This document shows positions 7,101 through 14,201 of a DNA stretch of 14,201 nt, piece by piece (position 1 is the first letter of the stretch; each line of letters opens with the position of its first letter). The position numbers and the translations under genes were made by a program. The notes under the pieces are model-generated. The model had not been told where the DNA came from. It was given only the letters and a program-made list of their open reading frames with translations, and did no database searches. The DNA lies in assembly GCA_036338435.1 (NCBI GenBank), contig JAYZCG010000019.1, forward strand, positions 1 through 14,201, read 5' to 3'. Origin of the DNA: JAPYTY01 sp036338435. GTDB taxonomy: Bacteria; Acidobacteriota; UBA6911; RPQK01; JADFOI01.

Positions 7101-8477
7101 TCAATATCTGGCTAGGGTCGCTGATCGCAGTCTAACCTTAGAGGTCTCGCCTTTCCTTTCGGTCCAGGCCACGTAGACCTCATCCCCACCTGCAGCAAGC
7201 ATGGGCAAAATGGAATTATTTGTACCATCACTGACTTGGTGTGACTTACTCCACTCACCCGTGTCCTGATCTAGATGGGCAAGAAAAATCTGGGGTCTGT
7301 TGTCTACAAAATTCTCCCAGGCTACCCAGATAGTGTCATTCTCATCTGCCCTGACTTCGGCATGCAGGATAGTGTGGGGGGGAGTACTTGATAGGAGATG
7401 TCGGGGAGCAAAACTTTGGCCTCCGTCTTCTGAATAGGTGTAGTAAATCCCTGTCTCTTCATCCGTCCGACCAGCAGTGAACCAAGCCAAATGGATTTTG
7501 CCCTGATTATCGTTGGCCATAGATGTAGCAGCATGGGGGCAAAACTCTGCGATCCAGCCGTCTTGACTCATATAGGTGGGTTCGCTAAAAGTCTTGCCAC
7601 CATCAATGGAACGGACTACCACTTGATCACGTAAGAAGTCTTCAGCCACAAACCGATAGGAAACTACAACAGTTTCTCCACGATCTAGAAAGGCAATGTT
7701 GGGCACACAGCAAGAACAAACCTTCATGCCCGTGATGGGGTAATTTTTACCCCAAGTCCTACCACTATCCTCGGAGACTGCCATCATGAGTTGAGAATTG
7801 TCGTGTTCGTACTCTTTCCTTTGCCGGGGGCCCATTTGCATGGTTGACTCCGGAATTGTTAAATCCTTCATCTTGATATCTTTGCGGGCTTCCGCAGGCG
7901 AAAGGGGATCAGCCATGCCAACAAAATTCCGGTTGCGCCCATCGATCCAACTGGCATACAGCTTTCCGTTAGGACTAGTAGCGATGGTGCCAAAAGCATG
8001 ATTGACGGGCATCCCATCATCATTCAGTGTTACAGCAGGATGGAAAGAGCCATCTTCGTCAGCATAAGTTACCCTCATCTCTCCCGTTTTGTACTCTGGC
8101 AACGTGGCAGACCAGACAGCTGCAATACCTCCATCTGGGGTTACGGTGAATTTGGTGCGGTTGTCGCCGCCGTATTGGTGAACCTGGCCTGGCCGGTCAT
8201 TCATCCGGCGAGATTTACCCAGGCCTTTACGACTTGCAGAGGCTATGAAAGCATCGCGCCCTTCTGTATCCTTGCTATCCTCCGTCCAACTCAAAAATAT
8301 AGTGCCGTCAGGAGCTACGTTGAGGTATGGATCAGCGGGATTAGCTTTGAGATCTCCCACTAGAATGAATTCATTGAGAGACAGCACTCTTGTCTCCAAA
8401 ATGTCGTCTGCTGTTGTGCTGCTACAGCCCGAAAGAACCAAGAAGATACTGGCGATCAAGCTAGGGAAATATTTCAT
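7101..8477 (-). CDS. Lipoprotein with BNR/Asp-box (sialidase-like) beta-propeller and CSCC motif
   Basis: This 458-residue protein begins with a signal ending in the lipobox LSGC (Cys18), so it should be anchored to a membrane outside the cytoplasm. Three Asp-box motifs, SEDSGRTW (235-242), SIDGGKTF (290-297) and SEDGGQSF (349-356), plus many repeated SW/AW strands (LSWTED, ASWIDG, AWFTAG, VAWENF, VAWTER) indicate a sialidase-type six-bladed propeller. I do not see a clear RIP motif or arginine triad, so enzymatic sialidase activity is doubtful. A CSCC cluster (254-257) and EFCPHAAT (311-318) suggest a metal or disulfide site. The start is fixed by AGGAGG 8 nt upstream and by the lipobox. It is convergent with phoR, with 28 nt between the stops. 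Substrate and role are unknown. Confidence 0.75.
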   Translation of the reverse strand: MKYFPSLIASIFLVLSGCSSTTADDILETRVLSLNEFILVGDLKANPADPYLNVAPDGTIFLSWTEDSKDTEGRDAFIASASRKGLGKSRRMNDRPGQVHQYGGDNRTKFTVTPDGGIAAVWSATLPEYKTGEMRVTYADEDGSFHPAVTLNDDGMPVNHAFGTIATSPNGKLYASWIDGRNRNFVGMADPLSPAEARKDIKMKDLTIPESTMQMGPRQRKEYEHDNSQLMMAVSEDSGRTWGKNYPITGMKVCSCCVPNIAFLDRGETVVVSYRFVAEDFLRDQVVVRSIDGGKTFSEPTYMSQDGWIAEFCPHAATSMANDNQGKIHLAWFTAGRTDEETGIYYTYSEDGGQSFAPRHLLSSTPPHTILHAEVRADENDTIWVAWENFVDNRPQIFLAHLDQDTGEWSKSHQVSDGTNNSILPMLAAGGDEVYVAWTERKGETSKVRLRSATLARY

Positions 8478-8485
8478 AGTTCTAA

Positions 8486-8491
8486 CCTCCT
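8486..8491 (-). promoter_or_regulatory. Strong Shine-Dalgarno site of the propeller lipoprotein
   Basis: AGGAGG on the minus strand, 8 nt before the ATG at 8475-8477. It confirms the start that gives a complete lipoprotein signal. Confidence 0.8.
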
Positions 8492-8529
8492 CGTAAATCT
8501 AGCATCCACACGCTCTCAGTCGTGAAGAG

Positions 8530-8614
8530 TGCCCAGGGTGGGACTCGAACCCACACGAGGGAATCCCTCACAGGATTTTAAGTCCTGTGCGTCTGCCAAT
8601 TCCGCCACCCGGGC
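8530..8614 (-). tRNA. tRNA-Leu (anticodon UAA)
   Basis: Read on the minus strand, the gene begins GCCCGGGTGGCGGAATTGGC and ends with the T-arm sequence GGGTTCGAGTCCC followed by CCTGGGC and discriminator A. The acceptor arms pair over 7 bp with one G-U. The anticodon stem CAGGA/TCCTG encloses the loop CTTAAAA, giving anticodon TAA (8578-8580). A long variable arm (GAGGGATTCCCTC region) marks it as class II, as expected for leucine. The 3' CCA is not encoded. Length is 85 nt. It reads UUA codons. It lies upstream of, and on the same strand as, the propeller lipoprotein gene. Confidence 0.97.
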
Positions 8615-8627
8615 TTATGGTGGGCCA

Positions 8628-8658
8628 ATTCTACCATGGACCGCAACTGGAAACTCAA
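8628..8658 (-). promoter_or_regulatory. Promoter of tRNA-Leu
   Basis: On the minus strand TTGAGT (8653-8658) and TAGAAT (8628-8633) form sigma70-type -35 and -10 hexamers. The spacer is 19 nt, slightly long. The -10 ends 13 nt before the first tRNA base, as in typical stable-RNA promoters. Confidence 0.6.
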
Positions 8659-8889
8659 GTCACGTTTCGACCCACTTTACAAATTCTAAAAACATTCGTC
8701 TGTTCCAGCCAATATAGCTTGACTAGGATTGCTTCCTAAGCAACTCCACATGTAACATTAGTCTCCATCTGAGGGAGCAAAGATTTTAGAAATCGAGAGG
8801 GGCGGTTTATCCCCCAGGTTGATCCTCTCAAGAGAAAGATATGGATAGAATGTGAGACTATGACACTATTGTTTTTTGAATAGCGACTC
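8659..8889. other. Intergenic region between divergent tRNA-Leu and the cytochrome-TPR gene
   Basis: No coding sequence is evident. An inverted pair GAGAGG (8795-8800) and CCTCTC (8824-8829) with GG/CC inside could fold, but no T-run follows. TAGAAT at 8846-8851 resembles a -10 for the downstream gene; the nearest TTGATC (8819-8824) is 21 nt away, which is too far for a standard promoter. No ribosome-binding site precedes the ATG at 8890. Confidence 0.35.
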
Positions 8890-10341
8890 ATGCATACAAG
8901 AATTCTCCTCACAATTTTTCCTGTCACACTTTTCGTTGCGGGCTACAGTTTCCCGCTGGGAGGTCCCCCCTCACCTCAAACTCCAACAACCACCAACGTT
9001 AGCATCGAGCTTCCCGATGGAGAAGGCAAAGAACAGGTCACAAGTTTGTGTACGACATGTCACGATTTGGAACGGGTAGTCAATCAAATAAAAAGCCCTG
9101 AAGCTTGGAAGGTAACAGTGTCCGATATGCTGGAAAGAGTTTCCCCAGATATGGAGAAAGAAGCATCCACAATCGCAGATTACCTGTCAGCCCACTTCGG
9201 TGTGGCAACTTCGGACGTTCTGACACGCATCATCTCCCTTTTAGATCAAGGAGATAGCGCAGCATCAAATCGTCTTGCTCGAGAAAATGTGGAAGCCCTC
9301 CGTGAGGAACTGGATGAGATTCTGGAAGACATGGACCGTGGCTTTGACGAGTTAGGTCGCCAAAAAGCCCGTTATGACGTCCTGCAAGACAAATTCATTC
9401 AGTATGAAGCGACCTGGATGCCCTATGAAGCTATTTTTCAACTATTTTCAAGAGTCACAGATCATTCCGGTTACTTGAACCATTTCCAGGCCAAGAGGCT
9501 GCGGGTTACAGGGGCTAGACACACGACTAGTGCAGATCACTTTTGGGACCTACAGGATTATGTTAGGGCGCTCCGAGAATACGACGAAGGAACAAAAATA
9601 TTAAGGTCTGCAATCCCTCTGGCTGAGGAGGTCGGGAATCAAAAATTAGTTGCCGCTTGTCTAACCAACATTGGCTATAACGAAATTTATTCGGGTAATG
9701 CTACCGTTGGCCTTGAAGTTTACACCCAAGCCCTGGAGATTGCCGAACAAAGGAACGATGAGATTTTCCAGGGGATGTATCTTTTGAACCTAGGCACGTT
9801 CCATCTATACACGATGCAGTCCCAGGATGCACTCAAGTACGCCCTGCAGGCAGCAGAGATGAATGCCAAGATCGGTCGCAGAACTTGGGAAGCCAATGCA
9901 CTTCTGAACGTGGGGGCTAGCTACTTGTCTTTGCAGCGATTGGAGGAAGCAGACAGTTACCTCCAGAAAGCCTTACTAAAAGCACAGGAAGCCAAGGATC
10001 GTCGAAGCCACGGGAGAATTCTGTACAACCTAGCTTTGCTCAATTCACTGCTGGATCGGATTCCAGAAGCCACTACCTTCATGGAAAAGGCTGTGGCATG
10101 GTATGTGGAATACCCTATCGTCTACAATGAAGCAGAACGTACAGTACTACAGTACCAGGGATCACGTTATTTGGCGGGGGCGCATCGGAAGTTGGATAAC
10201 CTGGAGAAGGCCCAATATTATGCTGACAATGCCTCAAAAATTATGGGCAGGGATCCGCAGAAGTTGGCGGCTTACCTGGTAGATCCCCATATTAATTTCC
10301 TCAAATGGAAAGACTTTAGAAAAGAGCATGGATTCGATTAA
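8890..10341 (+). CDS. Exported cytochrome c-TPR fusion protein
   Basis: This 483-residue protein starts with a hydrophobic export signal (about 4-20). A small cytochrome c-like domain follows (about 45-105) with one haem-binding CTTCH (54-58); His58 is the proximal ligand and Met80 in VSDML a likely distal ligand. The pattern CHDLERV..., EAW, M, IADYLSAHFG matches small cytochrome domains that accompany quinoprotein dehydrogenases. A charged, probably coiled-coil stretch (about 125-170) leads into about six TPR-like helical pairs (about 220-455; for example LVAACLTNIGYNEIYSGN and YLLNLGTFHLYTM). The start is the first ATG after an in-frame TAG at 8881, without a clear ribosome-binding site. 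A PQQ dehydrogenase gene starts 59 nt downstream, suggesting this protein docks with it and accepts its electrons. That role is inferred. Confidence 0.75.
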   Translation: MHTRILLTIFPVTLFVAGYSFPLGGPPSPQTPTTTNVSIELPDGEGKEQVTSLCTTCHDLERVVNQIKSPEAWKVTVSDMLERVSPDMEKEASTIADYLSAHFGVATSDVLTRIISLLDQGDSAASNRLARENVEALREELDEILEDMDRGFDELGRQKARYDVLQDKFIQYEATWMPYEAIFQLFSRVTDHSGYLNHFQAKRLRVTGARHTTSADHFWDLQDYVRALREYDEGTKILRSAIPLAEEVGNQKLVAACLTNIGYNEIYSGNATVGLEVYTQALEIAEQRNDEIFQGMYLLNLGTFHLYTMQSQDALKYALQAAEMNAKIGRRTWEANALLNVGASYLSLQRLEEADSYLQKALLKAQEAKDRRSHGRILYNLALLNSLLDRIPEATTFMEKAVAWYVEYPIVYNEAERTVLQYQGSRYLAGAHRKLDNLEKAQYYADNASKIMGRDPQKLAAYLVDPHINFLKWKDFRKEHGFD

Positions 10342-10389
10342 AAGAACAGACCCATCCTAAATTAGATGACAACTGGAATACTTGAGGTC

Positions 10390-10394
10390 AGGAG
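10390..10394 (+). promoter_or_regulatory. Shine-Dalgarno site of the PQQ dehydrogenase
   Basis: AGGAG lies 6 nt before ATG 10401, and a second GAGG lies at 10384. The context CAGGAGTAC is the same as before pstS. It supports the start that yields a full signal peptide. Confidence 0.75.
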
Positions 10395-10400
10395 TACTCA

Positions 10401-12158
10401 ATGAAAAAAACTTTATTTCTCTTACTGCTAATTGTTGTTGGATCTCTTACGGGGTTTATTTCAGCACAGTCTGAGACTTTCGAACCGGTCACTGACGAAA
10501 TGCTTCTAAACCCCAGTCCAGAAGACTGGCTGATGTTCAGTCGGACTTACGACAACCATCGCTTCAGTCCACTGACTCAGATTAACCCACAAAATGTTGA
10601 TCAACTGCGCATGGTCTGGGCGCGAGGGTTGCGAGCTGGAGTTCAAGAGAATATACCGATCGTCTACCGTGGAGTGATGTATGTTGTCAACCCCGGAGCG
10701 GTTGTCCAGGCTCTAGACGCAACCAACGGCAATCTTGTCTGGGAATACCGACGCAGGCTACCTGATGATCTGGGGAACTTTATTAGAAGTGTAGGCCGCG
10801 CCCGAACAATCGCCATTTATGAAGACTTGGTCTTCTATGCCGCTCCTGATGGCTATGTAGTAGCCTTGGATGCCCGAACGGGCCAGCTACGCTGGGAAAC
10901 CATGGCCCAAGACTACAAACTTAGCACTCAACACACTACAGGCCCCATTGTGGTGCGAGGCAAGGTCATAACGGGACGATCTTGCTCAAAAGAGCGTTGC
11001 TTCATTGCGGCTCACGATGCCCAGACAGGAAAGGAGTTGTGGAAATGGTACACTGCACCTGCTCCGGATGAGCCAGGAGGAGATACCTGGGGCAATTTGC
11101 CTGTGGAAAAAAGAAATACTTCCCCCTGGGGGCTACCTGGGTCATATGACCCAGTACGCAATTTACTATACTGGGGAACGGCCAACCCGAAACCACACAC
11201 CCGGATGAAACGCCACGGGGGAGACTACAATGCCGTTCCACGATCATCGCCGTCAGAACTTTACAGCAACTCAACCGTGGCTTTGAATCCTGACACTGGC
11301 GAGCTTGTCTGGTACTACCAGCATTTGCCTGGAGATGACTGGGATTCCGATCATACGCAGGAAAGAATCCTTATTCGAACTCCATTTAGGCCGGATCCGG
11401 AAGCTGTGAAATGGATCAATCCACAAATTCCTCGGGATCAGGAGCGGGAAATTGTCATTTCCCTGGGAGAGCCTGGAGGACTCTGGATGCTCGATCGACA
11501 AGATGGACAGTTCCTCTGGACTACACCTTTCCCCTACGATGTCCCGGAATTTCACGTCTCCCATATCGATGTGGAAACCGGGAAGACCTATATAAATTGG
11601 GATCTGGTCTTGAAAGAAGAGGGTGACCAAAACATCATCTGCTTTATGAATACCAAGGGGTATTGGCCCATGTCTTACCATCCAGAGAAAAATTCCCTGT
11701 ACATCCCCTTCCACGATGCCTGTCTAGACATGACAGCTAGGATCGAAACCAACAATGGAGGTTGGCGAAAAGCAATCTACCGCCCAGGATCAGATCCGGA
11801 GGCTTTTGCCGGAATTGCCAAGGTTAATATGGCAACTGGTCAGACAGAGAGAATTTATTCAGCTGCAGTTCCAGGAAATGGAGCTATGCTGGCTACTGCT
11901 GGCAACCTACTTTTCTGGGGAGATATGGATAGGAGATTTAGGGCTTTTGATGCCGATACCGGAAAGATCCTCTGGAAGACGATTGTCGGAGGAATTATCC
12001 AGAACAGCACCATCACCTACGCCGTTGACGGCAAACAGTACGTCGCAATACTCACAGGCGATGCAGCTTCCGGCACCAGTGGTCCCCTCGGTGTAGTCAC
12101 GGAGCTCACTCCTCCGCGCGGCCACAATGCAATATATGTTTTTGCTCTCCCAGAATAA
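10401..12158 (+). CDS. Exported PQQ-dependent (quinoprotein) dehydrogenase
   Basis: This 585-residue periplasmic enzyme should oxidise an alcohol, aldehyde or sugar using pyrroloquinoline quinone. A signal peptide (KK then hydrophobic run) ends near FISA-QSE. The N-terminus has DWLMFSRTYDNHRFSPLTQI, typical of the family. Six tryptophan-docking loops are visible: ALDATNGNLVWEY (104), ALDARTGQLRWET (155), AHDAQTGKELWKW (204), ALNPDTGELVWYY (294), MLDRQDGQFLWTT (363) and AFDADTGKILWKT (515). The likely catalytic base is Asp315 in GDDWDSD; Asn262 in WGTANP matches the conserved metal-binding Asn, and Arg366 a PQQ contact. Where methanol dehydrogenase has the metal ligand Glu (Gly-Ala-Glu motif) this protein reads GRSCSKERC. 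There is no own haem domain and no adjacent-cysteine pair. Substrate cannot be told from sequence. Confidence 0.88.
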   Translation: MKKTLFLLLLIVVGSLTGFISAQSETFEPVTDEMLLNPSPEDWLMFSRTYDNHRFSPLTQINPQNVDQLRMVWARGLRAGVQENIPIVYRGVMYVVNPGAVVQALDATNGNLVWEYRRRLPDDLGNFIRSVGRARTIAIYEDLVFYAAPDGYVVALDARTGQLRWETMAQDYKLSTQHTTGPIVVRGKVITGRSCSKERCFIAAHDAQTGKELWKWYTAPAPDEPGGDTWGNLPVEKRNTSPWGLPGSYDPVRNLLYWGTANPKPHTRMKRHGGDYNAVPRSSPSELYSNSTVALNPDTGELVWYYQHLPGDDWDSDHTQERILIRTPFRPDPEAVKWINPQIPRDQEREIVISLGEPGGLWMLDRQDGQFLWTTPFPYDVPEFHVSHIDVETGKTYINWDLVLKEEGDQNIICFMNTKGYWPMSYHPEKNSLYIPFHDACLDMTARIETNNGGWRKAIYRPGSDPEAFAGIAKVNMATGQTERIYSAAVPGNGAMLATAGNLLFWGDMDRRFRAFDADTGKILWKTIVGGIIQNSTITYAVDGKQYVAILTGDAASGTSGPLGVVTELTPPRGHNAIYVFALPE

Positions 12159-12421
12159 CGCTAAGGATCCAATGAGGGAAATTAGGGTACAGTTGCAGAA
12201 ATCATATAGATGAGTCGATCCGAATCTTTTAAAAAGTAGATTCGATCGCATCCCAACTTTGCTAAATGGCAACTACTTGAGTATTTTAGCTTTTATTCTG
12301 AGGCCGGCGTTACGCATTCCACTGTGGTCCTAATGTGGGACAATGGACCCCATCATTTCGAAGTCAGTGAATCTATACGCATTTGCATGTTAATACTCCT
12401 AATGTGTTGCCCAAAACATCA
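12159..12421. other. Intergenic region between PQQ dehydrogenase and OPT transporter
   Basis: No coding sequence is evident. It contains an 11-bp inverted repeat at 12216-12248 and a direct repeat TCCTAATGTG at 12328-12337 and 12397-12406. I find no convincing promoter; TTTGCT with TATTTT (near 12258-12287, 18-nt spacer) is a weak possibility. Confidence 0.4.
12216..12248. repeat. Long inverted repeat (stem 11 bp, one bulge) after the PQQ dehydrogenase gene
   Basis: CGATCCGAATCT (12216-12227) pairs with AGATTCGATCG (12238-12248) with a single extra C in the left arm. The loop is TTTAAAAAGT. It starts 57 nt after the dehydrogenase stop. There is no T-tract on either side, so it is not a standard intrinsic terminator. 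It might be an mRNA 3'-end stabiliser or an operator. Confidence 0.6.
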
Positions 12422-14201
12422 ATGAAAGAACTTACACTGCGCGCAGCTATTGTCGGTCTTGCTCTTGCTATGGTAATGGGGGCGGCCAACATCTACCTGG
12501 GACTAAAAGTAGGGATGACCGTTTCAGCTTCGATTCCAGCAGCCGTTCTGGCTATGTTGATTCTGCGCGGCGTCTTCTCTAATGGAACTATTCTTGAGGC
12601 CAATCAGATACAAACCACCGCTTCAGCTGGCGAATCGTTAGCTGCTGGAATCATTTTCACGATGCCGGCTCTACTTCTGATCGGAGCCTGGCAACACTTT
12701 GACATGGTCATGACAACCGTAATTGCTTTTACCGGTGGTCTATTAGGAGTCTTATTCATGATCCCAATGCGGCGCGTCTTTGTAGTCAAGACTAGCTCTG
12801 ATCTGAAGTTCCCAGAAGCGGTAGCCTGTGCCACGGTTCTTGAGGCGGGTAATCAGACAGGTACGGAGGCACACAACGTAATCTGGGGAGCCCTGATAGG
12901 CATGGCTTTCAAGATATTGATCACCTTTTTTGGTGTCATCAAGGGCATTTTCGAAGTAGCAGTCCAAGGGCTCGGTGGACGACTTTTCTACTTTGGAAGC
13001 GATATCTCTCCAGCGCTGGTTGCGGTGGGTTATATCGTGCGTTTCAACATTGCATCCCTGATTTTCATTGGGGGTGCCCTTTCCTGGATTGTCGGGATCC
13101 CATTATTCGGATTTCACTCCTCTGGCGGGGATTACCTAAGTGAAGTGTGGACGCTATGGGGGACGCAGGTCCGATATGTGGGCGTCGGAGCAATGGTGGT
13201 GGGTGGTGTTACTTCTATTTTCAAAGTACGTCACGGACTCCTGCAAGTTATACATGAAATTTCGAATCGTCATCTCAATCCTAACGGCTCAACCACTCCA
13301 AATAACCAAGACCGTGACATCTCATCGAAAGCAATCGGGGTGCTAAGTTGTACGGTCGTCCTCCTAATCGGGGCAGTGTATTACGTGCTAACTGGTGACA
13401 CTCTCATCAGTTTGACAACTACCATCACCATGATCCTGATGGCCTTCTTTTTCACAGCGGTGTCTAGCTACATTGTCGGACTAGTGGGAAACTCCAATAG
13501 TCCAGTTTCCGGGATGACTATCACGACTGTGCTTTTTACCGGAGGGTTGTTGTTGCTGTTTGGATTTAGTGGCATGGAAGGCATGGTGGCAACGCTGGGA
13601 GTCGCCGCTATCGTCTGTTGTGCTGCATGTACTGCGGGAGACGTGTGCAATGATCTCAAAACTGGATCTCTAGTCGGAGCCTCACCCTTTCGACAGCAAA
13701 CTATGCAAGTTTTGGGTATAGCCGTGGCCTCGCTGGTTATGGCACCTGTACTACAGTTACTACACAACAACACTCCCGGTGGTATTGGTGGGCGTGAACT
13801 GTCGGCACCACAAGCAACACTGTTTAAAGGTTTAGTAGAAGGTCTTTTTGGTCAAGGCGACCTGCCCTGGCTCATGGTGACAATCGGCATGGGAGTAGGG
13901 ATTGTGATTTTAGCAATCGACAAGCTACTGGAATCTCAAAGATCTTCTTTCCGCATGCACATCATGCCGGTGGCCGTAGGTATGTATCTACCTCTAGGAT
14001 TGTCAACACCGATTCTCATTGGAGGATTCCTTTCTTACATCACGTATCACGGCAAAAAAAAGATATCTAGCCAACGGCTAGATCGTGGAATCCTTTACGC
14101 CTCAGGGCTGATTGCAGGTGAATCCCTTGGCGGAATAGCCCTGGCATTTTTGGCAAGCCGTGGAATCGGCCCTTTTGGCACAAACATATCTGGTTCCCTG
14201 A
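12422..14201 (+). CDS. OPT-family oligopeptide transporter (3' truncated by window end)
   Basis: The frame from ATG 12422 is open for 593 codons to the window edge, so the gene is incomplete at its 3' end; relatives suggest that only a few dozen residues are missing. It is a polytopic inner-membrane protein. Family hallmarks are clear: ELTLRAAIVG and AANIYLGLKVGMTVSASIPA near the N-terminus, GLVGNSNSPVSGMT (353-366), AGDVCNDLKTGSLVGA (405-420) and LGLSTPILIGGFLSY late in the chain. Members import peptides, or metal chelates in the YSL branch; the substrate is undetermined. The start is uncertain: no ribosome-binding site precedes this ATG, and in-frame GTG (12404) and TTG (12407) lie upstream before a TGA at about 12368. 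The MKELTLRA beginning fits family N-termini. Confidence 0.92.
   Translation, partial: MKELTLRAAIVGLALAMVMGAANIYLGLKVGMTVSASIPAAVLAMLILRGVFSNGTILEANQIQTTASAGESLAAGIIFTMPALLLIGAWQHFDMVMTTVIAFTGGLLGVLFMIPMRRVFVVKTSSDLKFPEAVACATVLEAGNQTGTEAHNVIWGALIGMAFKILITFFGVIKGIFEVAVQGLGGRLFYFGSDISPALVAVGYIVRFNIASLIFIGGALSWIVGIPLFGFHSSGGDYLSEVWTLWGTQVRYVGVGAMVVGGVTSIFKVRHGLLQVIHEISNRHLNPNGSTTPNNQDRDISSKAIGVLSCTVVLLIGAVYYVLTGDTLISLTTTITMILMAFFFTAVSSYIVGLVGNSNSPVSGMTITTVLFTGGLLLLFGFSGMEGMVATLGVAAIVCCAACTAGDVCNDLKTGSLVGASPFRQQTMQVLGIAVASLVMAPVLQLLHNNTPGGIGGRELSAPQATLFKGLVEGLFGQGDLPWLMVTIGMGVGIVILAIDKLLESQRSSFRMHIMPVAVGMYLPLGLSTPILIGGFLSYITYHGKKKISSQRLDRGILYASGLIAGESLGGIALAFLASRGIGPFGTNISGSL

Noticed and set aside
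7101..8477. Calling the propeller protein a true exo-sialidase
   Set aside because: Asp boxes only define the fold; I could not find the catalytic arginines or the RIP motif.
8530..8614. tRNA-Leu as an integration site for a mobile island
   Set aside because: No second copy of the tRNA 3' end, integrase or other mobility gene is seen in the window.
8529..8717. 62-codon plus-strand reading frame beginning MPRVGLEPTRG
   Set aside because: It is the antisense reading of tRNA-Leu, a well-known spurious translation.
10401..12158. Assigning a specific substrate or symbol (methanol, ethanol or glucose dehydrogenase) to the PQQ enzyme
   Set aside because: The metal-site segment differs from the characterised enzymes and there is no accompanying small subunit or pathway gene.
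1..14201. CRISPR arrays, insertion sequences, frameshifted genes
   Set aside because: No repeat-spacer pattern, transposase or interrupted family alignment was seen; all major genes read through intact.

Overview
The window looks like chromosomal DNA from a diderm (Gram-negative-type) bacterium. The first gene fragment ends like an outer-membrane beta-barrel protein with a C-terminal Phe. Two lipoproteins have clear lipoboxes, and a c-type cytochrome and a PQQ dehydrogenase carry export signals. Base composition is roughly balanced by eye. I see no insertion sequence, integrase, CRISPR array or phage gene. I cannot place the organism in a phylum; an uncultured aquatic or soil lineage is plausible, but that is a guess.

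Region 1 (1-7072, all + strand) is a phosphate-acquisition locus: porin C-terminus, pstS, pstC, pstA, pstB, phoU, phoB, phoR. The genes are tightly packed: 3 nt between pstS and pstC, 4-nt overlap pstC/pstA, 1-nt overlap pstA/pstB, 26 nt to phoU, 90 nt to phoB, 3 nt to phoR. A porin would bring anions across the outer membrane. PstS is the membrane-anchored phosphate receptor, PstC/PstA the channel and PstB the ATPase. PhoU links transporter state to the PhoR kinase and PhoB regulator. Upstream of pstS is an 11-nt-phased repeat resembling a PhoB/PhoP binding array, plus a 13-bp tandem duplication.

Region 2 (7101-8633, - strand) holds a lipoprotein with a BNR/Asp-box beta-propeller (sialidase-like fold) carrying an unusual Cys-Ser-Cys-Cys motif and a Cys-Pro-His motif. 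It is convergent with phoR. Upstream of it on the same strand is a tRNA-Leu(UAA) gene with a recognisable promoter.

Region 3 (8890-12158, + strand) is a probable two-gene periplasmic redox module. The first gene encodes an exported protein joining a single-haem cytochrome c domain (CTTCH) to a coiled-coil/TPR array. The second encodes an exported eight-bladed-propeller PQQ-dependent dehydrogenase. Its metal-site residues are a mixture: Asp at the position diagnostic of lanthanide enzymes, but apparently Cys where the usual Glu ligand sits. No PQQ biosynthesis gene is in the window. This pair and the Cys-rich propeller are the least ordinary content.

Region 4 (12422-end, + strand) is an OPT-family oligopeptide transporter, open through the window edge. 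The 263-nt gap before it contains a strong 11-bp inverted repeat and a 10-bp direct repeat.
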